Assembly: GCF_963924675.1 (NCBI RefSeq)
Contig: NC_089227.1
Coordinates: 46,432,080-46,496,079 of the forward strand
From: Phocoena phocoena
Taxonomy: Eukaryota; Chordata; Mammalia; Artiodactyla; Phocoenidae
Reading direction: 5' to 3'
Length of the DNA stretch: 64,000 nt
Below are positions 1 to 10,842 of this stretch, one piece after another. The position numbers and the translations under genes are program-made. Under the pieces are notes generated by a model. It ran no database searches. It saw nothing but the letters and a program-made list of their open reading frames with translations, and was not told where the DNA came from. Within the stretch, counting starts at the first letter, position 1. Each line of letters begins with the position of its first letter.

Positions 1-700
1 AGCATATGGAGAATATAATAGTTGTTAAAATCCTTGTCTGCTAGTTCCATCATCTTTGTCATTTCCAAGTTTGTTTCTACTAATTGATTTTTTCCTAGTC
101 ATGGTTCATATTTTCCTGCTTTATTGCACACCTGGTAAGTTTTTATTACATGCTGGGCATTGCAAACTTTGTCTCTGATTGCTGGATGTTGTATTCCTTA
201 ATTAGTTTTAGATTTCAAACTAGCATGCAGCTAAGTTACTTGGAATAGGTTGGGTCTTTTCAAAGTTTGCTTTTAAACTTTGTTAGGGTGGTTCAGTGAG
301 ACTTTGGTCTACAGCTAATTTAGCCTCTACTGAGGCAATATCTTTCTAAGGATTCTATCTCCTATGTTATGAGTTCCTTCTACTTGGTTGGTGGGAACAC
401 AACTATTCCCATCACTATTGGGCTCCCTACTCCTTTTCAGTGTTTCTTTCCTTGGTGCCAGGCAGTTTACTCTTACACATGCACAAATCAATTCTCTTTG
501 CAGATCTCCAGAGCTCCCTCCCTTCCCCTCCCCTTCCCTCCCCTCTCTCCTCTCCTCTCCTCTCTCTGGGGTAACTGTCCTGTGCTGCCTGTCATCCAAC
601 GTCAGAAAATTGTTTCACATATTTTGTCCAGTTTTCAATTTACTTGAGGTGTGAGGTAAATCCACTCCTTGTTACTCTACCCTGGCCAGAAATCCTTGGC
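1..700 (-). mobile_element. Ancient L1M/HAL1-like LINE fragment
   Basis: The plus strand reads as the antisense of an old mammalian LINE. Recognisable phrases are 'ttccatcatctttgtcatttc', 'tattttcctgctttattgca' and 'catgctgggcattg', followed by a degenerate tract. This is typical of the 5' part of L1M or HAL1-type elements read on the opposite strand. The frame is destroyed. A pyrimidine-rich low-complexity stretch (about 510-570) lies inside and creates spurious open frames on both strands. The right boundary is not sharp. The subfamily cannot be named by eye. Confidence 0.5.
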
Positions 701-2259
701 TATTACCATCTCTGTAAATGCCAGTTTAGGAATAAAACAGTCCTCAGGTACAAGTCGGTTTACAAGGAGTAGCAAATGGACAAGTTTATGTATGTGGTTA
801 CAGGGTGTTATTAAATACACAGCACAAATATAGGTCTGCAACATCTTGTTTTTCTTTTTCACTTTTTATAACATTCGGCTTTTGGATTTTTGGCGATGGC
901 CCTATCTTTACATAAAAGCCACAAAATAGGAAGCTTTTATATAATCTAAAATCTGGTTTAAGGTATGATTAAGCCTTTGCTGAGTGACTTGATAAATTAA
1001 ATTTTTCCCTAAAAGCAGAAAATCTGATTTCTTAAAAAATTTGGTTTTACTCTGAATATTGATACCACATGAAGATTAGATTGCTCTTACATAAATAGAT
1101 TATGATAATAATTAAACATACATATAAAACTAAAGTATGGGAATCCTCCCCATGCAAGGTTTAATTTTTATTACACAACCACACACTAATATTAAGCAGT
1201 ATCACATTTTCCAACATTATATGAATGAACTTGCGGTGTGTGTGGGTATGGGTGTGCACACATGCACTGGAGACATAGAGAAAGAACATTCACACATTAT
1301 GGGGAGTGAATTAAACTAAATTTATTGTTTAAATAAATATTTTATACTTGTATGTATTTAATCTGCAGACCGAGGATTATAAATCCATAATGGAAAATGA
1401 GGAATTTAGACTTAACAAAAAGTACCCTAGGAATTTAATCACTACAGTTTGAGGCATATAAAATATGCTACGATAAGTGAGACAGCTCTACAAAATGTTC
1501 ATTACATAGAAGTTGTTCAAATGAGAAACACCTTCCATATCCAAAAACTGTAGTAGATGTGTCTTATAAAAATTACTCTTAAATCTTACATTTCCCCTTT
1601 GAGACATTTATTGTTCCTGGGGAAAACAGTATTTTTTTTCCCTATTCCTAAATCTGTCTTCGATTAAACTAGAGAACTCTATAAATCAATAATAACCTTT
1701 TAGATATCAACCCCTTCATAATTATGCCCTCCAAATCCAGGTAATTGTTTGCATACTTTATACAGAAAAAAATGGGGGAAAACATATGTTCCATTTGATT
1801 TGGGGGGGGTATAAAGATTTAGATTGTTCTTTGCATTTGTGAAATTTGACTTTATCCTCTTTTATATTACATTTGAAAAATTAATTTATTTCACATGGAG
1901 AAACAAATAGATCAGGTGATGTTATACAGCTTTGGAGGAAAAAAAAACCTGCCTGTTAGAAAGTGATACAGATTTTATCATAATATGGCTTTCATTAAAT
2001 ATAATACTATGCAACCAGTGAGTTTAAAGGAATGTTTTATCTTAGTCAAATCAATCTCTGGGTATCTTTCTGATGCTTCTCGTACATTTCCCAACTGGAA
2101 GTGGATAAACAGCCAAACGGGAGTGATCTCAGATTAAGAAACAACACAGGCATCTTGAAGGCTCTTTACTTGTAGAATGAAATGACAGCAACCAGAGAGG
2201 CCTGGGGCTGTTTTCCTAGATGCCTACTCTGGGTGCCAGCCATCTGTGTTCATTTAGAT

Positions 2260-2307
<48 letters not shown>

Positions 2308-2850
2308 TTTAGGAAGGAGAGGGGTTGAGGGACAGATCTCAAGTTGCAGGTCTGAGTGTGGGCTCTGATACAGAATGCAACCTTCTGCCTGGTGCTTCTC
2401 AAACAAGACCCCTCATCTGCTGGCCCCTCCAGAGAAGTAATTTCACCAATACCAGCTGCAAGGGGAATGTTTTGTGTTTTCTTTATTCAAAGTGAAAGAT
2501 GTTAAACAGAAATTTTCAGAAGCACTTTTGTTTGGAAAAGGGGAAAGGAAGATCACGGAAACTGGAAAACATCCATGAAATTAGCCCCAAATCATTGCCA
2601 ATACTGATCATTTCCTGACAAGCTGTCTATCAGCAAACCCACAACAATAGTTTATTCAGGGCTTTCTGGTGCCAACAGTGACTTGACATTGCTAATTAAA
2701 TATTTGTGCAATTTGAATATTTTTAAGTTTTAGCTTTTGTTGTTACAACATTGAGTAGAATAGCGCTTTACTATCAGGAGTCCTCTAAACACTTTTTAAA
2801 TATGCCTCTCTTCCAGATTGCTTTAGCAGGAATTAGAGGAATATCAGGGT
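700..2850. other. Unique sequence, no gene seen
   Basis: No gene, splice-bounded exon or clear repeat is seen apart from the GT microsatellite at 2261-2306. The block is AT-rich up to about 2000. The part around 2460-2720 is of more even composition and free of repeats; it is listed among the findings as a possible conserved non-coding element. Confidence 0.5.
2261..2306. repeat. (GT)23 microsatellite
   Basis: An uninterrupted run of 23 GT dinucleotides. Perfect dinucleotide runs of this length are usually polymorphic. Nothing links it to a gene. Confidence 0.97.
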
Positions 2851-3291
2851 TTTTATTAAACTTTTTATTTTATATTGTAGTATATTTGATTAACAATGTT
2901 GTGACAGTGTCAGGTGTACAGCAAAGTGATTCAGTTTTACATATACATGTATCTATTCTTTTCAAATTCTTTTCCCATATTCATTCCCATACATAATACT
3001 GAGCAGAGTTTCCTGTGCTATACAGTAGGTCCTTGTTGGTTATCCATTTTAAATATAGCAGTGTGTACATGTCAATCACCAACTCCCTAACTATCCCTTC
3101 CCCCCATCCTAACCTCCTGGTAACCATAGGTTTGTTCACTAAGTCTGTGAGTCTGTTTCTGTTTCGTAAATAAGTTCATTAGTATCGTTTGTTTTAGATT
3201 CCGCATATAAGCAATTTCTCTTTCTCTGTCTTACTTACTTCACTCAGTATGATAATCTCTAGGTCTGTCCATGTTGCTGCAAATAAAGCCC
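2851..3291 (-). mobile_element. L1 3' end fragment (3'UTR and ORF2 tail)
   Basis: The plus strand shows the antisense of an L1 3' end: an AT-rich terminal segment, 'acagcaaagtgattcagtt', 'cctgtgctatacagtaggtcc', then the antisense of the ORF2 C-terminal end ('cttacttcactcagtatgat'). It stops abruptly at 'gctgcaaataaag', so the insertion is 5'-truncated at about 440 bp. No coding capacity remains. No clear TSD was found. Confidence 0.85.
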
Positions 3292-3294
3292 CTA

Positions 3295-4995
3295 CATGCC
3301 TGTTTAACTCACCTAAAGTTAGTGAAAACAAAGAGAACAGAAAGTAGGGATGCACTTGGCCATATTAGCTCTGAATTTTGTATTTATTTGTGAAAAACCT
3401 ATTTAAATAAATGTCTATAAATAGGAGAGGGAAATGAGCTAATTTGACTGTATGATTTTAGTTATTCATTATTCATAACCAAAAAATCCTGGCTGCCTTT
3501 AATTTATGTACTTATCTATAAAATTTCTCAACATTGCTATGGCCTGAGATATCACTGCAATTTTCTTCCAATGTTGTATTCTCTCTTTTCTCTCACTCTC
3601 TCTCGCTGTTCATCTCCCTCCCTCTCTATGTCTATCTCCCTCTTATTTACTCTAGTTCTTGTTTATCTGACCTTCTTTGACATATTCTGTTCTGAAACAT
3701 GCATTAGTTAATGTTGCAATTCTAACACTCATGTCCTAATGCAAGAGGAGGGCATACCAGATGCTTGGTTAACCTTCTGGATGTCACATTTGCTTACAGC
3801 AATATGATTTACATTCCCAACATAGTGTAAAGTTATCCATTTATGTAACTATTATAAGGTGTGAAACTGTCCCTGTTAAGCCCTCCTAAAGGGGAAATTT
3901 TGTTTATTAACTGGACTTAAAAGCCCGTTTTGAAAATAACTGCTAAACTTAGTAATAGTATGAATATTTCACATATCCTAGACCAGTGTGTATCTAGGGT
4001 TTGGACATCATCTGGACCCTTAGGAGAAGAGGGAACACTTATTGAGTATATCACATATTTTGAGAATTATTTAAAATGAGAAACAGACTCACCTGGGTCG
4101 CATTTTGCCCTGAAAATTCACTGGCCTGAGTTTGCACACCACAATGTAAAAGATGCATAAGGAACTATTTAAATAGCCCCACTCTTGCTATTCTGGTAAG
4201 ACTCTTACAGAATCTCTTCTGTAAGAGATTTCTTCCTGGGTGCAAAGCATTTTCTTCCTAAGGGCTCTGATAAAAATCTATCTCCACATTTTGAAATTTG
4301 TGTGTTCCTGTTACATTGTCTTATTTCATAAACCAGCAAGCACTTATCTGCCCTAAATCATAGGATTCTCACAAAATTACAAGACAAAGATCCTGTATTC
4401 AAGAAACTTAGCATGTGGTTTGGGCAGGGGGAGGGGGGAAGGCAAAAACTCATAAACATAGGAAATAAATGGAGACCATATATGCTTTGAAGTGCAATAG
4501 GAAATGGCTTTGTACGGGATTAGATGGATGAAAATCAGTGGCATAGATTGGAGAAAGAGCATGCCTTGTAAGGCTAACATTTTTTTTAATCATTGCCAAA
4601 TTAATTTATTCATATTTCTTCTTGGCCTTGTAAAAGCGGAATCGTAAACGAACGAATGAATTGGAAACAAATAGATGCATAGGTAATTACACAGATCTAG
4701 TTCCAGATTCTAGCAGAGCCGTCGACACATATTTAGAAGCACTCACAGGGTCCTGGTAGACACTTTCCTATTTCCTGTGAGGTGGCGCCACCTTTTTTTT
4801 AACTGATCCCACCCTACCCCACATTAAAACAGAAGCTCTACTTCATGACAACACTAAAAACATCTTAACTGAAAGACGACTCAAATGGCTTAGTGTCCCT
4901 TTCAAATAGCATATCAGTCACATAACATAGAAAACAAATATATGATCATTGAGCATGTACAATTATACCAGCTGACACAAAAGTTTGATTTGAAA
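3295..4995. other. Unique AT-rich sequence, no gene seen
   Basis: No supported gene or intact repeat is seen. A CT-rich patch sits near 3580-3650. A perfect 11-bp inverted repeat with a 4-nt loop lies at 4202-4227. Short open frames here have no recognisable domains, splice-site pairing or coding bias. Confidence 0.5.
4202..4227. repeat. Perfect 11-bp inverted repeat (hairpin-capable)
   Basis: The left arm ctcttacagaa and right arm ttctgtaagag are exact reverse complements, separated by tctc. No terminator, transposon end or RNA gene context is seen. It may be chance. Confidence 0.85.
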
Positions 4996-4999
4996 AGAG

Positions 5000-5420
5000 T
5001 GGTAAAAGTGGACTTGCTGTGAGGCTAGCACTGATGAGAGCCCTTGGAGCAGAGAAGAATGCAGGGAAGAAGCACAAAATAAGGTCACATAGATAAGAGG
5101 AAATCAGATAATTTACTGCTTTTAACACAGACAAAGCAGCCCGAATTTAATGCCACTGTAGGATCTTCAGCAGTGACATAATGAAATTGGTTTTTTAGGA
5201 ATACCACTCTGACAATGACGTTGGAGGGTTGGTGGGGGAATGGTCTGGAAGCATGAAGCTCTATCAGGCAGCTGTTGGAGTAATCCACAGTGATCAGACC
5301 CGAGTGAAGGTAATGGCAGATTAATGAAAGGAACCCAATCTGCGGACACGTTGAAGAAATGAACAATGGCAATAACAGACTAAATATAGGAGGAGGTCAA
5401 TGGCAAAGAGATCAAGATGA
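5000..5420 (-). mobile_element. L2 LINE fragment
   Basis: The sequence matches the antisense of an L2-type element: 'cagtgacataatgaaattgg' followed by 'aataccactctgacaatga' and 'ggcagctgttggagtaatcca'. These correspond to the degraded 3' portion of the L2 ORF. Coding capacity is lost. It abuts an L1 3' end at about 5423. Confidence 0.6.
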
Positions 5421-5422
5421 CA

Positions 5423-5818
5423 TGCACACAATGGAATATTATTCAGCCTTAAAAAGGAAGGAAATTCTGATGTGTGCTACAATATGAATGAATCTTGAAG
5501 ACATTATACTACGTGAAATAAGCCAGATACAAAAGGACAAATATTGCATGATTTCACTTAGATTAGGTACCTAGAATAGTTAAATTCATAGATTAAAAAA
5601 GTGAAATAGTGGTTATCAGGGGCTGGTTGGAGAGGGGAATGGAGAGTTATTATTTAATGGGTATAGAGTTTCAGTTTGGGAGGATGAAAAAGTTTCATGA
5701 TGGACAGTGTGATGGTTGCACAATGATTTGAATGTACTTAGTACCATTGAACTGTACATTGAAAATTGTTAAAAAGGTAAAATTTATGTTATGTATAGGT
5801 TACCACAATTTAAAAAAA
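5423..5818 (+). mobile_element. Old L1 3' end (L1MB/L1MC-like)
   Basis: It starts in the ORF2 C-terminal region ('caatggaatattattcagcc') and continues through a 3'UTR with 'atagtggttatcaggggctgg' and 'gaactgtacattgaaaattg'. It ends in an A-rich tail near 5818. The 3'UTR type is that of older placental L1M subfamilies and differs from the younger L1s in this window. It is 5'-truncated and non-coding. Confidence 0.8.
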
Positions 5819-5894
5819 TCAGTATCTTAAAGAAAGAATATGCAAACCCTAAGCGCTAATGAAAGAAGTGTTCCAGGAAATAAGAAGAATCTAT

Positions 5895-6042
5895 ATGCCT
5901 GGGTTCAAATTTAGACTCTGCCACTGAACTAGCTGTGTGCCTCCTTTCCTCATCTGTAAAATGGGAACAATAACGAAGATTAAAAGAAATAATGTATGTA
6001 AATCTCTTCAGCATTTAGGAGGTGTTCCATAAATATTATTTT
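5895..6042 (+). mobile_element. MIR SINE
   Basis: The MIR core is legible: 'tgggttcaaatttagactctgcca', 'cctttcctcatctgtaaaatggg' and 'gaggtgttccataaatatta'. It is an ancient tRNA-derived SINE sharing its 3' end with L2, on the plus strand, with no internal promoter likely to function. Confidence 0.85.
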
Positions 6043-6044
6043 CC

Positions 6045-7740
6045 TTTTCAGTTAAAAAACCACTCTACAGTTTGAAATTTTTCCCTCAGAAGAATTAGAC
6101 TTCGGGTGTATTAATGGACATCTTTCTCGACAAACAGAGAATAGCTTCAAAGATGACATAGGGTGACTGTCAGTGAGCAAGGAAGTGCCAGGCTTGTGCA
6201 GGAAGGGTACCCCCTCCCTGAAGCAAAGACTGAAAATACACAAAATGCACCAGTAAACGTGAGGCCGCCTCTGACTGGCAACTACCCCTGCAGCATAGGT
6301 CTACTGCCCAAATCCCAGAAACATCAAACATCATGATTGTGTTTGATTTTTACCTTAAAGAACCTTTATAACTAAACAAAGTATTAAGGCGCAAGAACTA
6401 AGGTAGAACTTCCAAGTTCTCAGAAAACTGAGAGAGTCTGCTTAGAAATGGACGGATGATTCAGTCTCTCTCAGTGGAGTTCACTAGCAGAGAAAATGGT
6501 TCAAGGGAGATGTAAGACAATGTACTGTTGGAGAGCTGTCACTACCACTGGTTAAAAAAGAAAATGGAAAATTATTATAACTATTGAGTGCGTGACTATA
6601 AAGATTTTTTAAAACATCATAAACATTAAAAAAATTGTGGATATTCTCAAAATTTCTAAGCATTGTCATGTTCCTGGTTTATGCAAGAAGTAATTTTCTA
6701 TCATAAAGGGTGTCAAAACCCTAATGGAAAAATACTTCCAAAAATAAACAAGTGACCGAATCTCCTCATCACCTTCTTTTAAGATACCTGCATCATGCAG
6801 ACACAGCAATGCAAAGCAGGATACACAAGCTCAGGTATGTTATTAATTATACTGCATCCCACACATCAACATACTTAAAAACTGCAAAGAGCTTTAGAGA
6901 TTATTTATGGTAGAGCTGAGACAGGAATCCAGGGCTCCAATTCTCAGTCAGTACATGTCCCGGTATATGCACTGCTGCTCCAAGGAGGTCACAATGTAGA
7001 GTTCATAGAACCCCATTAAGCCCCCATAACTGATATCAACATAACAGAGCCAATGTAAACTCAGAGCTTTTAGGACAACTCTGACTGTGAGCCTCAGTTG
7101 CCACTTCATCCAATACAAAACTTAGTAACCCCTTGATTTCCACCTGCTCTTAGAATACACAACTCTTTTCCCAACATGTGACCATACTTTGCTTAGCTTT
7201 GTTGCCTGGTTGTTCGTCAGTCCCCATGCCAGCCCTGTGAATAACAGCCTCCAATGATGAATTCAGACGACAGGTAACTTGTCTCCTGCTTTGCATCACA
7301 GGCATTCTAAAGAGACACCCCCATGGTCTTAATTCCTGGAAAACAATCATTTCCACTGTACAAAATTCAAAACCCAAGGGAGGCGGTTTGGTAATTTAGC
7401 ATTTTTGTTTCATGTGAAAATATTATTTCTAGTTTATAATGGGAAGTTCACAAACATTGTGTCTTACCATTAAAAGCTTTCAGAAGTGTGTAATCTAGGC
7501 TCTTTATAGGTGTGTTCCCTATAAAATGCACAGAAGAATAACATACCATTCTGTCTACAAAGAAATACCTTCAATATCTTCTGTTGCTTAAGGAAAAGTG
7601 TCTTTAATTTAGAGCTGAATTAGTCATACAGATAAACACTTTAAAGTCCTTGGAATCTGCAGTTAGTTTTAACAAGCTTTTAAGATAAATTAAGAGTGTG
7701 TTGTATCTGTTGTGCTGTGATGACTGGATTAGAAGAAGAA
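6045..7740. other. Mostly unique sequence, no gene seen
   Basis: No gene is supported. A weak MIR-like antisense patch ('gagctttagagattatttatgg ... gagacaggaatccag') lies around 6885-6965. The remainder shows no recognisable repeat or exon structure. Confidence 0.45.
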
Positions 7741-7744
7741 AACA

Positions 7745-7850
7745 CACAGGCTCATCCATTCAGGAATATTCTTTTTGGCATCATATTCTGTGCTAGACTC
7801 TTTATGGAAGTTCTATATTATATGAATCTTGCCTTCAGGGATCTGAAATG
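7745..7850 (-). mobile_element. L2 3' end fragment
   Basis: The antisense 3' end of an L2 element: 'catccattcaggaatattc', 'tgtgctagactcttt', 'cttgccttcagggatct'. It is short, non-coding and directly precedes an LTR. Confidence 0.5.
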
Positions 7851-7856
7851 AAGGCC

Positions 7857-8318
7857 CAGTATTGAACAGTGTTCCCCCTCCCCCAAATTCACATCTACCT
7901 GGAACCTCAGAAAGTGGCCTTGCTTGAAATAAGGTCTTTGCAGATATAATTAAGATGCAATTTAAGATGAGGTTATACTGGATTAGGGTGGGCCCTAAAT
8001 GCAATCACTGGTTTCTTTATAGGAAGAGGAGAGGACACACAGACATATACACACTCAGACACACAGGGGAGAAGCCCTCGTGAAAGTGAAGGCAGAGATT
8101 AGAACGTTGCATCTAAGAGTCAAGAAGTGCCAAGGATTGCTGGCAATGACCAGAAGCTAGGAGAAGCTCCCTCCCTAGATCCTTTGAGGGACCATGGCCC
8201 TGCCAACCCCTCATTTGGGACATCTGGCCTCTAGAACTGTAAAATAATTCATTTCTGTGGTTTTAAACTACCCAGTTTGTGGTAATTTGTTACAGTAACC
8301 CTAGGAATCTAATGCAAG
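7857..8318 (+). mobile_element. MaLR-type solo LTR (MLT1-like)
   Basis: It carries hallmarks of ERVL-MaLR LTRs on the plus strand: 'ggtctttgcagatataatta', 'ggattagggtgggccctaaatg', 'ctctagaactgtaaaata' and the terminal 'cagtttgtggtaatttgttac'. No internal region or second LTR follows, so it is a solo LTR. It is too diverged to define exact ends or a TSD. Confidence 0.8.
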
Positions 8319-8369
8319 CCCTCATCTCCAAAGAGTCTAGCTTAATTGGTGAACTTGGGCATCAGTACA

Positions 8370-8592
8370 TTTATAAAAGGTCCTCAGGTGATTCTATGTT
8401 TGAGAACCATCATTCTAGTTTGGTGATTTTTAAAGAAGCAGCAGCAGCAGCAACTGGGAACTTAACAGAAATGCAAATTCTCTGATCCCACACAGCCCTA
8501 GCAGATTCTGGGGGTGAGGTCCAGCAATTTGTAGCTTATCAAGCTTTCCAGGTGATTGTGATGCCACTAATGTTTGAGAACCGCTGCTCTTA
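8370..8592 (+). mobile_element. hAT-Charlie non-autonomous DNA transposon fragment
   Basis: Terminal phrases 'ctcaggtgattctatgtttgagaacc' and 'ccaggtgattgtgatgccactaatgtttgagaaccgctgctc', with an internal 'tgggggtgaggtccagcaattt', fit the MER20/MER5-type miniature hAT elements. A (cag)n run lies inside. No transposase is encoded. Orientation is uncertain because the ends resemble each other. Confidence 0.6.
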
Positions 8593-8887
8593 TTGGTAAG
8601 GGAGGCTACAGAGCAATGGAAGATTATCAACAAATGGGAATGGAGAAAAGCAGTAGGCAGGAATATTTTAGGAAGTATGGGAAGAGTATTTGTATGTTGT
8701 CATGGGTGGCACTAAGACAGTGCATCTGAGAACCTCAACACCAGGCATTGCTTCGAAGTAAATGTGTGTCCAAACAATCATCTTCCAAGTTCAACTTATG
8801 AAGGCAAACTGTTTTCAAGTTTGGGGAGCTATCCTTATAATGTTGTTGATATTAGGCCACCCAAACTCTTCCTTAAGATTGCATGTG

Positions 8888-9285
8888 GGCCAAAAATGGC
8901 AGGGTAGGAGAGCCCAGCCTCCATCACTCAAAAGATCAACAATTAGACAGCTATCCACAGACAAAACAGCTCTAGGAGAGTTCAGGAGACCACTTAAGAA
9001 ATTTAGCAAAACAGTGGAACAAAAAAACCTGAGAATAACCTCACAAAAAAGGAAGACAGCTTCATTTTGCTTTCATTATCCCATTCCCCAAGCCAGCACT
9101 GCTCAGCACCAAGAAGGAATTCCCCAGCTAGAAAGAGTTCCCCTCCCTGGGAAAGTGAGAGCACAGTGAGCAACCAGCTTGCCCAGTCTTTTGATACGTG
9201 GCATGAAGGATCTGCTTTGGTTTCACACCACCCAGAGATTGGCAAACTTGAGACATAATAGAAACAGCTGGAACAGAGCTGGAGT
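8888..9285 (+). mobile_element. Old L1M 5'UTR fragment
   Basis: The segment begins 'ccaaaaatggcagggtagga' and contains 'caacaattagacagctatcc' and 'acaaaacagctctaggagagttc', matching the start and 5'UTR of older mammalian L1M elements. An open frame of 135 codons (8762-9169) runs through it. Its composition and the repeat identity argue that it is a chance frame. It is followed directly by an L1 ORF2 piece in the opposite orientation. Confidence 0.6.
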
Positions 9286-9289
9286 GACC

Positions 9290-9775
9290 ATGGTTCCCAG
9301 TGATCATGTCATCTGCATATAATGACAATTTTACCTCTTTCCTACCAATTTGAATACATTTTATTTCTTTTTCTTGTCTGATTGCTGTGGCTAGGAATTC
9401 CAATACTATGTTGAATAGAACCAGTGAGAGTGGGCATCCTTGTCTTGTTCCAGATTTTAGTTGAAGGCTTTTAGCTGAAGGTTTTCAGCTTTTCACCATT
9501 AAGTATTATATTGGCTGTTAGTTTGTCATAAATAGCTCTTATTATGTTGAGATATGTTCCCTCTATACCCACTTTCATAAGGGTTTTTATCATGAATGGA
9601 TGTTGAATTTTATTGAATACTTTTTCTGCATCTATTGAGATGATCATGTGGCTTTTGTCTTTTCTTTTATTGATGTGGTATCTCACATTGATTGATCTGC
9701 ATATGTTGAACCATCCTTGTGACCCTGCAATGAATCCAACTTGGTTGCATGTATCTTTTTACAAGCAGAAATGTT
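9290..9775 (-). mobile_element. L1 ORF2 reverse transcriptase fragment
   Basis: Antisense reading gives the L1 reverse transcriptase core. A minus-strand frame at 9471-9686 contains '[19 protein letters not shown]' and '[16 protein letters not shown]', and further downstream in L1 orientation a 'YADDMI' version of the catalytic FADD motif is visible. Only about 160 codons' worth of the domain is present, broken by frameshifts. It ends at 'gcatgtatctttttac' just before a SINE TSD. Confidence 0.85.
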
Positions 9776-9782
9776 AACGATC

Positions 9783-9799
9783 AGAACTTCAAGTTCTTG
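9783..9799. repeat. Left TSD of tandem SINE pair
   Basis: The 17 bases agaacttcaagttcttg recur exactly at 10366-10382. The core gaacttcaagttc is itself palindromic. The duplication encloses two SINEs. Confidence 0.95.
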
Positions 9800-10132
9800 G
9801 AACTCCCCTGGTGGTACAGTGGTTAAGAATCCGCCTGCCAATGCAGGGGACAAGAGTTCGTTCCCTGGTCCGGGAAGATCCCACATGCTACAGAGCAACT
9901 AAGCCCATGCACCACAACTACTGAGCCTGCACTCTAGAGCCCACAAGCCATAATTACTGAGCCTGCACACCACAACTACTGAAGCCGGCATGCCTAGAGC
10001 CCATGCTCCACAACAAGAGAAGCCACCACAATGAGAAGCCCATGCACTGTGATGAAGAGTAGCCCCCACTTGCCGCAACTAGAGAAAGCCCACATGCAGC
10101 AACAAAGACCCAATGCAGCCAAAGTAAAAAAA
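9800..10132 (+). mobile_element. CHR-1-type tRNA-derived SINE (long form)
   Basis: The head 'ggaactcccctggtggtacag' leads into a tRNA-like region ('gttcgttccctggtccgg') and a long body rich in 'gagcctgcac' and 'ccacaactactg' units, ending in an A-rich tail. It is the first member of a tandem pair: the 17-bp TSD that begins just before it (9783-9799) is not repeated until after the next SINE. Confidence 0.9.
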
Positions 10133-10160
10133 AAATTTTTTTTAATTAAAAAAAAAAAGG

Positions 10161-10365
10161 GAGCTTCCCTGGTGGCGCAGTGGTTGAGAGTCCGCCTGCC
10201 GATGCAGGGGACACGGTTTTGTGCCCCGGTTCGGGAAGATCCCACATGCTGCGGAGCGGCTGGGCCCGTGAGCCATGGCCGCTGAGCCTGCGCGTCCAGA
10301 GCCTGTGCTCCGCCATAGGAGAGGCCACAACAGTGAGAGGCCCGCGTACCGCAAAAAAAAAAAAA
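10161..10365 (+). mobile_element. CHR-2-type SINE
   Basis: A near-complete CHR-2 copy: 'gcttccctggtggcgcagtgg' head, box-B-like 'gttttgtgccccggttcggg', 'gagccatggccgctgagcctg', then 'gaggcccgcgtaccgc' and an A-tail. It lies in the A-rich tail of the preceding CHR-1 SINE. Many CpGs survive, which suggests a relatively recent insertion. Confidence 0.95.
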
Positions 10366-10382
10366 AGAACTTCAAGTTCTTG
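10366..10382. repeat. Right TSD of tandem SINE pair
   Basis: An exact 17-bp copy of 9783-9799, directly after the A-tail of the second SINE. Confidence 0.95.
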
Positions 10383-10439
10383 TAGTGGTGACTGTGCAGT
10401 CATAGTCTGGGGCATCTGCAGCATCTGCCTGGAGTCCTG

Positions 10440-10610
10440 ATAGAGCTGCCCAAACAGTGGTTCATGTCTCACTGACATCAAAATCAATATGTGTGGGTAT
10501 CAAAAAATGCAGATTGTTGTGTTCTACTCCAGAGCTTCAGAATCAGAGTCTCTGTGGTTGGGAACTCAGGAACCTGGATTTTAACAATATTCATAGCTGA
10601 TATTTTGGTA
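10440..10610 (+). mobile_element. hAT-Charlie-like fragment
   Basis: Phrases such as 'aaaaatgcagattgttgtgttc', 'cttcagaatcagagtctctg' and 'ggaacctggattttaacaa' resemble MER5/MER20-type miniature hAT elements. It is diverged and non-coding. Confidence 0.5.
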
Positions 10611-10629
10611 CATTGCATATTGAGATGTC

Positions 10630-10842
10630 TGTCATAGAGAAAGCCCTGGATTCAAAGTCAACAGGCCTGAATTTTAATCTCTTGTCTAACATGTACCATG
10701 TAGTCCTGAGCAGTCCTTGTCACTTGTTTTGCAGCTTGGTTTCTTCACTGTCAAATGCAGATAATAATACTTGCCTTGCCCACCTTATAGGGTGATCATA
10801 AGGCTCAAAAGAGTTAAAACCTCCAAACTGCTATAAATATTA
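10630..10842 (+). mobile_element. MIR SINE
   Basis: The MIR core on the plus strand: 'gattcaaagtcaacaggcctg', 'tttcttcactgtcaaatgcag', 'caccttatagggtgatcataagg'. It directly abuts the TIR element that starts at 10843. Confidence 0.75.

Noticed and set aside
8762..9169. Plus-strand open frame of 135 codons with a hydrophobic N-terminus, resembling a small secreted protein
   Set aside because: Most of it is an old L1M 5'UTR, and the start lies in unrelated unique sequence.
10031..10285. Possible immune or receptor gene suggested by Cys/Arg-rich translations in SINE regions
   Set aside because: The same peptide-like text recurs at each CHR-2 copy, so it is repeat-derived.
10146..10487. Minus-strand open frame of 113 codons
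   Set aside because: It runs through the CHR-2 SINE; similar frames appear wherever a CHR-2 copy occurs in this window.
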